Program-made: the position numbers and the translations under genes
Notes under the pieces: model-generated
Told to the model about the DNA's origin: nothing
Database searches by the model: none
What the model saw: only the letters and a program-made list of their open reading frames with translations
NCBI GenBank assembly: GCA_017469355.1
Contig: JAFUGM010000051.1
Location: 1 to 32,057 of the forward strand
DNA length: 32,057 nucleotides
Reading direction: 5' to 3'
Source of the DNA: Solobacterium sp.
GTDB taxonomy: Bacteria; Bacillota_I; Bacilli_A; Erysipelotrichales; Erysipelotrichaceae
Part shown: positions 14,356 through 22,793 of the stretch, piece after piece
Numbering within the stretch: position 1 is the stretch's first letter
Layout of the letters: the number at the start of each line of letters is the position of its first letter

Positions 14356-16101
14356 TTATAACCTTAAAGTCTGAGTAGAAATATTTGGATCGGTATGTTC
14401 AATTTCTCCGGTATGGCTTTCGACATCCAGGAACATTGCCTGACGGGTTTCCTTGTCATATACCGGCCATTCCGGCAGTTCTTCCACATTGGGATCCTGA
14501 TTCTTGATAAACGCATTCCACATCGCAGAGGTCTGCTTGTATACCGCATCATATCCATCAAAACCAGAGATGGTCGGATCATTCGTGAAGGCGCCTGTAG
14601 CTACGCCAGAGCAGAGTGTATGTCCAGCCCCGTAACCGCCGCAGTCCCAGTCAAACCGATACATATAAATCCGGTTCCCCTGATCTGCTTCTGCGAAGGC
14701 ATCAAACATATCGATGCACGGGAAGCCATAGAAGTAGCGGGAAATAATCGCCACAAGACGATCCATATCCCCTTCGATATGGTATTTCTCAAGCACACTC
14801 ATGATATATGGTGTATTGCGTCCAAAGAACCCAACCAGATCATCTACGCTCTTCATCGGATAGTATGCCATGAGGGAAGAATACTCATCACGGTTATAAC
14901 CGCCGAGAATCGTGACATAGTTTGCCTTACCGGAACGGATGATTTCCAACGCATCCTCACCTTCGAAGTTAATGCCATCAAATACCGGACCCAGGTTCTG
15001 TAATGACGGTCCCGCAAAGAGCACGCCCTGATATTCCATCAGATCCTGCCAAGGCGCATCCAGAAGTTTTTCCTTCGCATTTTCCTTTGTGACACCATAT
15101 GCCTCCGCAAACCGCTCTGCGATCTCCTGGGCAGTATGAATATCACGAATTGCACTGGTAGCGCCGCTGTCCATCATAACCGCACTGAATAAGCCGTGCG
15201 CCTTTGGTGAACATAATAGTGCGCTGGCCATCTTGGCACCGGCAGACTGTCCGGCAACCGTAATCTTATCCGGATCACCGCCAAACGCTTCAATATTGGA
15301 ATGAACCCACTCTAGCGCCTTGATGATATCCAGCATTCCGGAGTTACCGGACTGAATATACTCTTCCCCAAGATACCGATCCAGCTGCAGGAAACCCAGT
15401 ACGCCAAGACGATATCCGGCAGTTACGAGAATGCAGTCCATCGCAGTTGTTCCATCAGGATCGGAATTCAGTGTATGATCACCAGTCTGGAACGCTCCAC
15501 CATGAATATTAAACAGTACCGGATGTTTCTTTCCGTCTGGTTTCGGTGTATAGATGTTCAGATACAGGCAGTCCTCAGAAGGTTCGCTGGAAGAACTTCC
15601 GCCAACCACACCGCCAATCGAGTTTACCGGACGAGCCTCAATCGGGCCATACGTATCGCAGACCTTGATTCCTTCCCATCCTTCAGGATCCACCGGAGGC
15701 TTGAACCGCAGTTCTCCAACCGGAGGTTTTGCGAAGGGAATTCCCTTATATGCGATATGTCCGTTTTCTTCTACTCCTTTGACCTTTCCAAGCGTCGTTA
15801 CGATAACGCCCTCTTCCTCATCAGAGCCAGCACCTTTTACCTGTTTCAGCTGAGTTTCCAGCGCACTCAGCTCATCCTTAATCTCGTTTACTGCCCCAAA
15901 CTGCAGTTCCAATCCTGCAAGGGGCTCTGTGCCGTAAACTTCATATACGGTTTCGCCGAGTTTCTCATATGCCTGAGAGAGTTTCTTTTCTGCTTTGTTG
16001 ATCTTTGCGTGAATCGCTGTAGTCTCGGCGGTTTCTTTTGCTTTTTCGCCGATTCCTGCCGCGAACTGCTGTACTGCTTTTGTGAAATCTTCCATCGCCA
16101 T
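14356..16101 (-). CDS. Type-B carboxylesterase with N-terminal helical extension
   Basis: The 581-residue protein has a carboxylesterase domain from about 98 to the end. It shows the oxyanion segment NIHGGAF at 198-204, nucleophile S286 in GQSAGA, E406 in NRDEYSS, and H494 in GAGHTLCSG. It should hydrolyse carboxylic esters; the substrate is unknown. The first 90 residues are a charged helical region (EKAKETAETTAIHAKINKAE onwards), likely a coiled coil of the type often found in small YtxH-like or zinc-ribbon proteins. No signal peptide is present. The start at 16101 has GGAGG 7 bases upstream; the frame's longer version to 16194 would run through the intergenic operator. It is divergent from a TetR regulator. 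Confidence 0.88.
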   Translation of the reverse strand: MAMEDFTKAVQQFAAGIGEKAKETAETTAIHAKINKAEKKLSQAYEKLGETVYEVYGTEPLAGLELQFGAVNEIKDELSALETQLKQVKGAGSDEEEGVIVTTLGKVKGVEENGHIAYKGIPFAKPPVGELRFKPPVDPEGWEGIKVCDTYGPIEARPVNSIGGVVGGSSSSEPSEDCLYLNIYTPKPDGKKHPVLFNIHGGAFQTGDHTLNSDPDGTTAMDCILVTAGYRLGVLGFLQLDRYLGEEYIQSGNSGMLDIIKALEWVHSNIEAFGGDPDKITVAGQSAGAKMASALLCSPKAHGLFSAVMMDSGATSAIRDIHTAQEIAERFAEAYGVTKENAKEKLLDAPWQDLMEYQGVLFAGPSLQNLGPVFDGINFEGEDALEIIRSGKANYVTILGGYNRDEYSSLMAYYPMKSVDDLVGFFGRNTPYIMSVLEKYHIEGDMDRLVAIISRYFYGFPCIDMFDAFAEADQGNRIYMYRFDWDCGGYGAGHTLCSGVATGAFTNDPTISGFDGYDAVYKQTSAMWNAFIKNQDPNVEELPEWPVYDKETRQAMFLDVESHTGEIEHTDPNISTQTLRL

Positions 16102-16139
16102 AGCGCTTCCTCCATCTTCATTGACAGTTATAAATCGTA

Positions 16140-16239
16140 GTGTTACATTTGTAGCACCGATACAAAAGTACTTGGTACAGAATAGGTCTGTCAATCAATT
16201 GGGCACGCTCTGCTACAGATATGCATGAATGTGTTACAT
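16140..16239. promoter_or_regulatory. Divergent intergenic region with TetR operator candidate
   Basis: GTGTTACATTTGTAGCAC at 16140-16157 is an 18-bp near-palindrome (GTG-TACA-TGTA-CAC). Its half site GTGTTACAT recurs at 16231-16239 next to the regulator start. TTGACA for the esterase side is at 16195-16190. One site near each divergent gene is what a self-regulating TetR protein would need. Confidence 0.5.
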
Positions 16240-16254
16240 CAGATGAGGAAATTC

Positions 16255-16782
16255 ATGAAAACAGAACTGGAAAACAAACAGATATCGCGATTATCCAACG
16301 CGGAGGCCAACCGCATCACAAAAGAATGCCTTCAGATTGCTTTAATGAAACTCATGGCAATTAAACCGTTTGAAAAAATCACGATCAGTGAAATCACAAA
16401 AAATGCCGGGGTGTCCCGTACTGCCTTCTATCGCAATTACAACTCCAAGGAAGAAATCATTGAGGACTCCTGTGAGTCTGTATTCCTTCAGCTTCAGGAT
16501 TCCTTTGAACGTCATGGGGATAACTGGAGGGAATGGTATCTGACATTTTTCAAAACAATTCAGGAGAATAAGGAAACCTTCAAATACGCTCTGGAAGCAC
16601 ATGTTCATATCGGCCCTACAGACTTTCTGAATATGGCCTTCCCGCCGAAGACAAGAGAAGAATATTACCTTCATATCGCAAAGGAAGCTGCCTTCTATCG
16701 AATTCTTGGGGACTGGTTCACTTCAGGGATGAAAGAGGCCCCGGAAACCATGGCAGATCTCTGTGTGAAGTTCTTTCATTAA
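16255..16782 (+). CDS. TetR/AcrR-family transcriptional regulator
   Basis: The 175-residue protein has a TetR helix-turn-helix in its first 65 residues: KPFEKITISEITKNAGVSRTAFYRNYNSKEEII is the classic DNA-binding core (shown here as a motif of the family). The C-terminal ligand domain is weakly conserved and resembles the TetR_C_7-like type. The start at 16255 is preferred because GAGG lies 6 bases upstream; ATG at 16225 has no SD and overlaps the second half site. It probably represses the divergent carboxylesterase-DUF1275 pair and itself. The ligand is unknown, perhaps an ester or the product of the esterase. Confidence 0.88.
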   Translation: MKTELENKQISRLSNAEANRITKECLQIALMKLMAIKPFEKITISEITKNAGVSRTAFYRNYNSKEEIIEDSCESVFLQLQDSFERHGDNWREWYLTFFKTIQENKETFKYALEAHVHIGPTDFLNMAFPPKTREEYYLHIAKEAAFYRILGDWFTSGMKEAPETMADLCVKFFH

Positions 16783-16794
16783 GTCCCTATTATA

Positions 16795-16830
16795 AAAACT
16801 GTGCAGATCATTGTTTATCCGCACAGTTTT
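16795..16830. terminator. Bidirectional terminator
   Basis: AAAACTGTGC (16795-16804) pairs with GCACAGTTTT (16821-16830). T-tracts lie on both sides, so it can end both the TetR gene and the convergent flavodiiron gene. Confidence 0.8.
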
Positions 16831-16834
16831 TTTA

Positions 16835-18037
16835 TTAACGGGCTTTCACCAGTTCCGCAAAGTTTGCGCCGAATGCCTTGGCCTGTTCTATGTCTGCTTC
16901 GGAAGGTTTGAACTTCACCTTCATGCCTTCCTGCACATTGTACTTAAGCTGAGTCAGGCGTGCGGTCAGGTTGGGTACCGCTTCTCCACTCCAGCCAAAA
17001 CTTCCAAAGGCTGCCGCGGGCTTTCCTTTTTCTAATGCCGCGTGGAGTCCATTCAGAAGATTGGCGACCGGAGGCAGTGCTTCACCGACAATCGTCGGAG
17101 ATCCGATAAGGAGACCATCAGCTGCTGTAATCGCCGCAATGACCTTATCCGCATCTTTTTCTTCCACCATGTCGTAGAGTTCTGTCTCTACGCCATTTTC
17201 ATTCAGGCCTTCTGCCATCGCTTTAGCGAGAGTTGCAGTATAGCCATATGCGGAAACATATGGAATGACGACGGTCTTATGATCCTTTACAGGATCGGTG
17301 CACCATTCCTTGTATTTTTCGACAAGCTCTTCAATATGGCTGTCGAGTACCGGGCCGTGTCCGGTACAGATCAGATCCACATCCAGTGTCTCAAACCGCT
17401 TGATTCCATTCTCCACAAACGGATGACGGAACGGACCCATAATACAATCAAAGTAATACTTCGTTGCCTTCCAGTAGCCCTCTTCATCCGTTACCAGTGA
17501 GCGCAGTACTTCTTTTGTGGCGAAATGGCTTCCGAAGGAATCACACGGGAATAAAGCCTTGAGTTCTTTCGCATAGGTCCACATCGTATCGGGCCAGTGA
17601 AGATTTGGGAGTGTATGGAATTCCAGTGTCACATCCCCAAGTGAGACCGTCTCAAGGTTCTTCACAATTCTGTATTTGAAATCATCCCGGTTCATGATCG
17701 CTTTCAGGTTATTGATCGCCGCAGGTGTACCGAGAATCGTAATTTCCGGATTCAGTTTCAGAAGTTCACCAATTCCATCAGCGTGATCCGGTTCGGTATG
17801 ATTCATGACGATATAAGTGATTGATGAAATCGGAGCTACCTGCTCAATTTCACGCACATAGTCGTCAAAGAAACGTGTCTTCTCCGTTTCAAACAACACG
17901 GTCGCTTCACTTCCCTTTAACAGATAGGAGTTGAAGCTGGAGCCGTACTCGGTTGTCATGATGACATCGAATACGCGCATGTCGAAATCTTCGATTCCAA
18001 CCCAGTAAAGATTATCTTTCAGTTTCAGGCTGTCCAT
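16835..18037 (-). CDS. Flavodiiron protein (FprA-type A flavoprotein)
   Basis: Flavodiiron proteins reduce oxygen to water or NO to N2O in anaerobes. The 400-residue protein has the metallo-beta-lactamase-like diiron domain with all expected ligands: H80-x-E82-x-D84, H147, D166 and H227. H85 follows D84. A flavodoxin domain starts near 253 (VVIPYVSAYGYTATLAKAM) and binds FMN. No rubredoxin domain is attached, so an external electron donor is needed. SD GGAGG precedes the ATG. The gene ends at the bidirectional terminator and is divergent from the ROK-GH1 operon. It fits an anaerobe that meets transient oxygen; the oxygen-sensitive NrdD is encoded 5 kb away. Confidence 0.95.
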   Translation of the reverse strand: MDSLKLKDNLYWVGIEDFDMRVFDVIMTTEYGSSFNSYLLKGSEATVLFETEKTRFFDDYVREIEQVAPISSITYIVMNHTEPDHADGIGELLKLNPEITILGTPAAINNLKAIMNRDDFKYRIVKNLETVSLGDVTLEFHTLPNLHWPDTMWTYAKELKALFPCDSFGSHFATKEVLRSLVTDEEGYWKATKYYFDCIMGPFRHPFVENGIKRFETLDVDLICTGHGPVLDSHIEELVEKYKEWCTDPVKDHKTVVIPYVSAYGYTATLAKAMAEGLNENGVETELYDMVEEKDADKVIAAITAADGLLIGSPTIVGEALPPVANLLNGLHAALEKGKPAAAFGSFGWSGEAVPNLTARLTQLKYNVQEGMKVKFKPSEADIEQAKAFGANFAELVKAR

Positions 18038-18126
18038 AAATCCTCCATACTTTCTGACTTACCGTTTCTATGATACCTGTTTCACTCCTGCGCTTCCAGT
18101 CATTCTTACCTTCAGATCCGATACAA

Positions 18127-18132
18127 TATAAT
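18127..18132 (+). promoter_or_regulatory. -10 box of the ROK-GH1 operon
   Basis: TATAAT at 18127-18132, 20 bases before the start; the -35 region (about 18104, TCTTAC) is weak. AAAGGA lies at 18138-18143 as SD. Confidence 0.5.
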
Positions 18133-18152
18133 GGTGAAAAAGGACAACAGCT

Positions 18153-19025
18153 ATGAACCTTCTTGCGATTGATATCGGCGGCTCAGCCGTAAAATATGCC
18201 GTTTCCGATGAAAACGGAACGCTGCGTAACCCTGGAGCCTTTCCTACCCCGGATCAGCTTGAACTCTTTCTGACGCAGTTGGAAGAGCTTCTCTCTCATT
18301 TATCATGTGAAGGGATCGCAATCAGCTCCCCAGGTACCGTCAACTGTACGACAGGTGAAGTGACAGGAATCAGTGCCGTTCCCTGGCTTCATCACCATCC
18401 ATTAAAGGAACTGTTTCTTGAACGCTTCCATCTTCCTGCTTCGTTTGAAAACGACGCCAACTGCGCTGCGCTTTCCGAGTTATGGAAAGGAAATGCGAGT
18501 GATGTGAAGGATTGTTATGTGGTCGTACTTGGGACAGGAATCGGCGGCGCCATGATCAAAGATGGAAAACTTCATCACGGGGCACACAATCAGGCCGGAG
18601 AAATTGGATTACTTCATTGTTGTGTGGAAGGAGATACCCCGCAGGTCTGGTCACACTATTCCACGATTCATACCGTGCGGCGGGCAGAACGTGAGGCAGG
18701 ACTCGTGGAAGGAACCCTGGATGGAAGAGCACTGTTTGACGAAGCATCTCACAACCCGATTTACCAGACTCATGTAAATCGGTTTTATGAGGCACTGGCT
18801 TCTGGTGTACTCGATATCCAGCAGCTCTATGATCCAGAGCGGATCCTTATAGGCGGAGGAATCTCTTCCCGCAGAGAACTGATTCCGGAAGTGTATCAGC
18901 GAATTGAACACATGACTGCGAGTCATCCAGGTGTATTTCTGATTCCGGATCTTAGAATCTGTCAGTTTGGAAAGGAAGCCAATCTGATCGGAGCCATTGC
19001 ACATTTTCTGGAGGAGAGGTTATGA
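18153..19025 (+). CDS. ROK-family sugar kinase, likely beta-glucoside kinase or glucokinase
   Basis: The 290-residue protein has the ATP phosphate-binding DIGGSAVKYAV at 7-17, catalytic D101 in ENDANCAALSE, LGTGIGG at 126-132 and AGEIG at 148-152. The zinc-binding CxCGxxGC cluster of ROK repressors and many glucokinases is missing. There is also no N-terminal helix-turn-helix, so it is an enzyme rather than a repressor. Coupling to a GH1 enzyme by a 4-base ATGA overlap suggests either 6-phosphorylation of beta-glucosides (BglK type) or phosphorylation of released glucose. No PTS gene is nearby. Confidence 0.88.
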   Translation: MNLLAIDIGGSAVKYAVSDENGTLRNPGAFPTPDQLELFLTQLEELLSHLSCEGIAISSPGTVNCTTGEVTGISAVPWLHHHPLKELFLERFHLPASFENDANCAALSELWKGNASDVKDCYVVVLGTGIGGAMIKDGKLHHGAHNQAGEIGLLHCCVEGDTPQVWSHYSTIHTVRRAEREAGLVEGTLDGRALFDEASHNPIYQTHVNRFYEALASGVLDIQQLYDPERILIGGGISSRRELIPEVYQRIEHMTASHPGVFLIPDLRICQFGKEANLIGAIAHFLEERL

Positions 19026-20413
19026 AACAATTTCCCAGCACATTTCTATGGGGCGCCGCTTCCAGCGGACCACAGAGTGAAGGCAGTTTCAATAAGCCCC
19101 ATGACAGTGTCATGGACGCATGGTTTAAAAAACGGCCGGAGGACTTCTTTGATCGAGTCGGGCCAGATATTGCAAGTGACAGCTATCATCATTATGACAG
19201 CGATTTTGAACAGATGAAGGAATGCGGATTCAACTCTTATCGCACCTCCATTCAATGGGCAAGGTTAATCCGAAACCTTGAGACGGGAGAAGCAGATGAG
19301 GATGGCGTGCAGTATTACCGCAATCTGATTCAAAGCGCCAAAGCTCATGGGATTCGGCTGATTATTAATCTCCACCATTTTGATCTTCCGGAAGAACTGC
19401 TGGAAACCTATGGCGGATGGACGAACCGCCATGTGGTGGACCTTTATGTCTCTTATGCTAAAACCGCATTTGAACTGTTTGGGAAGGATGTGGATCTATG
19501 GACAACATTCAATGAACCGATGGTGATTCCCGAATGCGGATATCTTGATGGTATACACTGGCCCAAATATAAACAGCGTGGGAAAGATGCCGTGCAGATC
19601 ATGTATCATCTGAATCTTGCGAGCAGTCTGGCAATACAGGAGTATCGCCGACAGAATCATTCCGGAAAGATCGGAATCATTCTGAACCTTACTCCTGCCT
19701 ATCCCCGATCCAATGATCCAGCGGACCTTCAGGCCTCAGCGTTTGTGGAAGACTTCTATAACCGGTTCTTTCTCGACCCTGCGGTATACGGAACCTTCCC
19801 CAGACGTCTTTGTTCATTATTGGAAGAACAAGGTGTGCTGTTTTCATCAAGCGAGAGTGATACCGCTGTATTCAAAAACAATACCGTGGATTTCCTTGGA
19901 ATTAATTACTACCATCCCCGTCGGGTAAAAGCCCGTGAGACTCCCCTGATCAAAGGTGAATGGACGCCAGCACAGTACTTTGAAGATTATGAAAAACCCG
20001 GTATCCGAATCAACCCATATCGTGGATGGGAAATCTACCCGGAAGCGTTATATGAAATCGCGCATACCATTCAAACGGAGTATGGGAATCTTCCCTGGTA
20101 TGTTTCTGAAAATGGAATGGGTGTCGAAGATGAACTTCGATTCGCGGATGAAGCCGGTATCATTCATGATCACTACCGCATCAATTTTTATAACGAACAC
20201 CTGGCCCAGCTTCATCGGGCCATTGAGGAAGGCTCTGCCTGCTTTGGGTTTCACGCATGGACATCAGTAGATTGCTGGTCATGGAATAACGCATATAAAA
20301 ACCGCTATGGATTCATATCCGTTGATCTGAAAACACAGGCACGCACAATCAAAGACTCCGGCCGATGGTTTCACCAGCTTGCGACAACGGGAGTACTGGA
20401 GGATGATTCCTGA
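19022..20413 (+). CDS. GH1 beta-glucosidase/6-phospho-beta-glucosidase
   Basis: The 463-residue protein is a full-length family 1 glycosidase, with acid/base E165 in TFNEP and nucleophile E363 in VSENG. The C-terminal segment S420-WNNAYKNR-Y429 corresponds to the phosphate-binding loop of 6-phospho-glycosidases. Ser and Tyr are kept; at the position of the usual Lys there is N427, with K426 next to it. Substrate phosphorylation state is therefore not certain. The SD lies inside the end of the ROK gene (GGAGGAGAGG). It converges with the GIY-YIG gene with no gap and no visible terminator. Confidence 0.92.
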   Translation: MKQFPSTFLWGAASSGPQSEGSFNKPHDSVMDAWFKKRPEDFFDRVGPDIASDSYHHYDSDFEQMKECGFNSYRTSIQWARLIRNLETGEADEDGVQYYRNLIQSAKAHGIRLIINLHHFDLPEELLETYGGWTNRHVVDLYVSYAKTAFELFGKDVDLWTTFNEPMVIPECGYLDGIHWPKYKQRGKDAVQIMYHLNLASSLAIQEYRRQNHSGKIGIILNLTPAYPRSNDPADLQASAFVEDFYNRFFLDPAVYGTFPRRLCSLLEEQGVLFSSSESDTAVFKNNTVDFLGINYYHPRRVKARETPLIKGEWTPAQYFEDYEKPGIRINPYRGWEIYPEALYEIAHTIQTEYGNLPWYVSENGMGVEDELRFADEAGIIHDHYRINFYNEHLAQLHRAIEEGSACFGFHAWTSVDCWSWNNAYKNRYGFISVDLKTQARTIKDSGRWFHQLATTGVLEDDS

Positions 20414-20977
20414 TTATCCGAAGAAAGACCGCTTCGTTCCTCCGCCTGCCGTACGGTTGTAATACTCTTCTGCCCGATATCGGCGAATCAGTTTGATTTC
20501 AAGATCATTCAGTTGGTCTTTCCGACATGGATACACTTCAATTTCCACGTGTCTTCCATCACGCACATCCGCATACACATCACCATTGCCCTTTCGGTTC
20601 AGGTGATTATGAATTCGTTGATAAACCTCCAGCGACTGCCCGACATACACATTAGAATAGCCGCCAGTCTGAGGAAGTAAATGCGGAAAACGATAGATCA
20701 AAATCACATAACAGCCCGGTTTATCCTGATAACGAAGGCCTTTCTTTGCGGAACGGTCGATAATCCATTTCTTCTCAAAGGAAGCCATAGTATAGCGTTC
20801 TGAACGCCGAAGTCTCGACATTCGTACAACAAGCACAGAAAGAAATACAATCAATCCAATCACAAAGACACCCGGCTGAGTTACCGGATGTTTTTGAATC
20901 ATCTGAATACACATCCATGCGCTGAACAACCCGAAACCGTCAACACACAGAAGAAGCAGTGAACGGATTCTTCGCAT
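20414..20977 (-). CDS. Membrane-anchored GIY-YIG domain protein
   Basis: The 187-residue protein starts with two hydrophobic helices (about 6-26 and 36-52), then a GIY-YIG nuclease fold: PGCYVILIY at 87-95, NVYVGQS at 109-115, R121, E160 and N174. The first motif is GCY rather than GIY. Small GIY-YIG proteins cut DNA or have unknown roles; attachment to the membrane is unusual for a nuclease. The end abuts the GH1 stop codon. The SD is GGAGAAGGA close to the ATG. Function unknown. Confidence 0.8.
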   Translation of the reverse strand: MRRIRSLLLLCVDGFGLFSAWMCIQMIQKHPVTQPGVFVIGLIVFLSVLVVRMSRLRRSERYTMASFEKKWIIDRSAKKGLRYQDKPGCYVILIYRFPHLLPQTGGYSNVYVGQSLEVYQRIHNHLNRKGNGDVYADVRDGRHVEIEVYPCRKDQLNDLEIKLIRRYRAEEYYNRTAGGGTKRSFFG

Positions 20978-20998
20978 TCCTTCTCCTTACAGTCAGGA

Positions 20999-21016
20999 GG
21001 CTGTCTTTCGACAGCC
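20999..21016 (-). terminator. Stem-loop behind phosphoglucomutase
   Basis: GGCTGTC-GAAA-GACAGCC on the minus strand: a 7-bp stem with a stable GAAA tetraloop. No T-tract follows, so it may be an attenuator or mRNA 3'-end stabiliser between the two genes rather than a strong terminator. Confidence 0.5.
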
Positions 21017-21025
21017 CCTGCAGTT

Positions 21026-22726
21026 TCATTCAATTGCGTTTACAAGATTGAGGATTTCTTCTTTGATCTCCGCATTGGCGGCTAATGCCTCCGCACGGGA
21101 ATTCTGTCTTGTGTAGAAATAGAACTTGATCTTCGGCTCTGTTCCAGAGGGACGAATCGCAAACCAGGATCCATCTTCCAGATAGAAACGAAGCACATTG
21201 GATTTGAATGCGGGATCCTCCGCGTTCAGATAATCCACAACATTACTGACTGCCCGGCCTGCTACTTCGGTAGGAAGGTTCGCCCGTACCGTCTCCATCA
21301 TCCTGCGGATTCGCTCTGCCCCTTCAATTCCTTCCAGAATCAGATTCGGCTCATCTTCCGCATAATACCCATAGGTTTCATAGAGGCCTTCCAATACCTG
21401 CCAGAGGGTCTTCCCCTGTTTCCGGTAATAAGCCGCAGCTTCCGCCACCAGCATCCCGGCAGAGATTCCATCTTTATCCCGGATATCCGGGCACGCCGCA
21501 TATCCGACGGACTCCTCGTATCCAAAGAGATAGGTGTAGTTGTTTTCTTCCAGGAAGGGAATGCGTCCGCAGATATTCTTGAATCCAGTCAGGGATTCAA
21601 ACATCTTCACACCATAGGCTTCTGCCATTACAGAAGACATGTCTGAGGTCACAATGGACTTCACCATCGCCCCACGGTCCGGAAGTGTTCCGGCATCCTT
21701 ATGTCCTTCCAGAATATAGTTCACCAGAAGGTAACCGGTCTGGTTTCCGTTAAGCCAGACATAATTACCATCATCCCCAAGCAGTTCAATCGCAAAGCGA
21801 TCTGAATCCGGATCTGTCGCCATCAGAAGTTCCGCATTGACCTTACGTCCCAGCTCTTCCGACATCGCAAAGGCCTTGGGGCTTTCCGGATTAGGATAAC
21901 CTACGGTAGTAAAATCAGGATCCGGCATACTCTGTTCTTCCACGATATGCCAGTTGGTAAACCCACGATCCTTCATCATCTGACGGAACGGCAATGACCC
22001 CGCACCGTTTAACGGAGTATAGACAAGCGGAATCGAAAGATCCAACTCATCCCCGGAATGAATCGCAATCGATTCGATGCGATCCAGATAATCCCGGTCA
22101 TAGCTTTCATCAAGAATGGTGATCATTCCCGAATTCACGCCCTCACTAAAGTCCATGGTATGAATGCCCGAGAAGTAATCCAGCGCATTGATCTCTTCCA
22201 GCATGCCATCTGCGACACTAGAGCTGACCTGACAGCCGTCTTCCCAATATGCTTTATACCCGTTATATTCCTTCGGGTTATGGGATGCGGTGATATTGAT
22301 GCCCGAGATCGTGCCAAGCTTCCGTACCATATAGGCAAGTTCCGGAGTCGGTCTGAGATCCGGGAAAGTATAGGCTTTAATGCCGTTAGCGGCGAAGATA
22401 CCTGCCGCAAACTGCGAGAATTCTTTGGAAAAGTGACGCGGATCATGGGCAATGACAACACCCTTGTCCATGGCGCTTTGACCCTGACGAATGATATAGT
22501 TCGCAATACCCTGGGTGGCACGTCCAACCGTATAGAAATTCATCCGGTTCGTACCAGCCTGAACAATCCCCCGCAATCCGGCCGTGCCGAACGCAAGGTC
22601 CTGAATAAAGCGCTCCCGGATTTCTTTTTCGTCTCCCTGAATCGCCACGAGTTCCTCGTGCAGTGGATCCGATTCCGGTATTTGGTTCAGCCAGGCCTCA
22701 TAACGATCCATATAGCTGCTGTTCAT
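21026..22726 (-). CDS. Phospho-sugar mutase, alpha-phosphoglucomutase type
   Basis: The 566-residue protein interconverts glucose 1- and 6-phosphate (and possibly mannose phosphates). It has the phosphoserine loop TASHNP (S148), the metal loop DPDSDR, the sugar-binding GYEESVG, and the phosphate-binding RPSGTEPK near the end. The length is that of PgcA/YhxB-type enzymes. A TTG at 22741 lies in the SD itself; the ATG at 22726 has GGAGG 8 bases upstream. It may supply glucose 1-phosphate for sugar nucleotides, or handle glucose 6-phosphate from the beta-glucoside genes nearby. Confidence 0.94.
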   Translation of the reverse strand: MNSSYMDRYEAWLNQIPESDPLHEELVAIQGDEKEIRERFIQDLAFGTAGLRGIVQAGTNRMNFYTVGRATQGIANYIIRQGQSAMDKGVVIAHDPRHFSKEFSQFAAGIFAANGIKAYTFPDLRPTPELAYMVRKLGTISGINITASHNPKEYNGYKAYWEDGCQVSSSVADGMLEEINALDYFSGIHTMDFSEGVNSGMITILDESYDRDYLDRIESIAIHSGDELDLSIPLVYTPLNGAGSLPFRQMMKDRGFTNWHIVEEQSMPDPDFTTVGYPNPESPKAFAMSEELGRKVNAELLMATDPDSDRFAIELLGDDGNYVWLNGNQTGYLLVNYILEGHKDAGTLPDRGAMVKSIVTSDMSSVMAEAYGVKMFESLTGFKNICGRIPFLEENNYTYLFGYEESVGYAACPDIRDKDGISAGMLVAEAAAYYRKQGKTLWQVLEGLYETYGYYAEDEPNLILEGIEGAERIRRMMETVRANLPTEVAGRAVSNVVDYLNAEDPAFKSNVLRFYLEDGSWFAIRPSGTEPKIKFYFYTRQNSRAEALAANAEIKEEILNLVNAIE

Positions 22727-22761
22727 GATGTTTTCCTCCAATTAGTTACCCTTATTGTAAC

Positions 22762-22790
22762 AAAGAACGGCCTGTTTCAGCCGTTCTTTT
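22762..22790 (-). terminator. Terminator of the nrdG-nrdD operon
   Basis: AAGAACGGC and GCCGTTCTT pair around an 8-base loop just after the nrdD stop; TTTGTTA follows on the minus strand. A TACAAT box for the mutase gene lies directly behind it. Confidence 0.6.
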
Positions 22791-22793
22791 AGG

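Noticed and set aside
16102-16194. Longer N-terminus of the carboxylesterase
   Set aside because: It would be coded by the operator region and has no SD, while 16101 has GGAGG at correct spacing.
22058-22792. A 244-codon plus-strand frame opposite the phosphoglucomutase gene
   Set aside because: Antisense shadow; the mutase has all catalytic motifs on the other strand.
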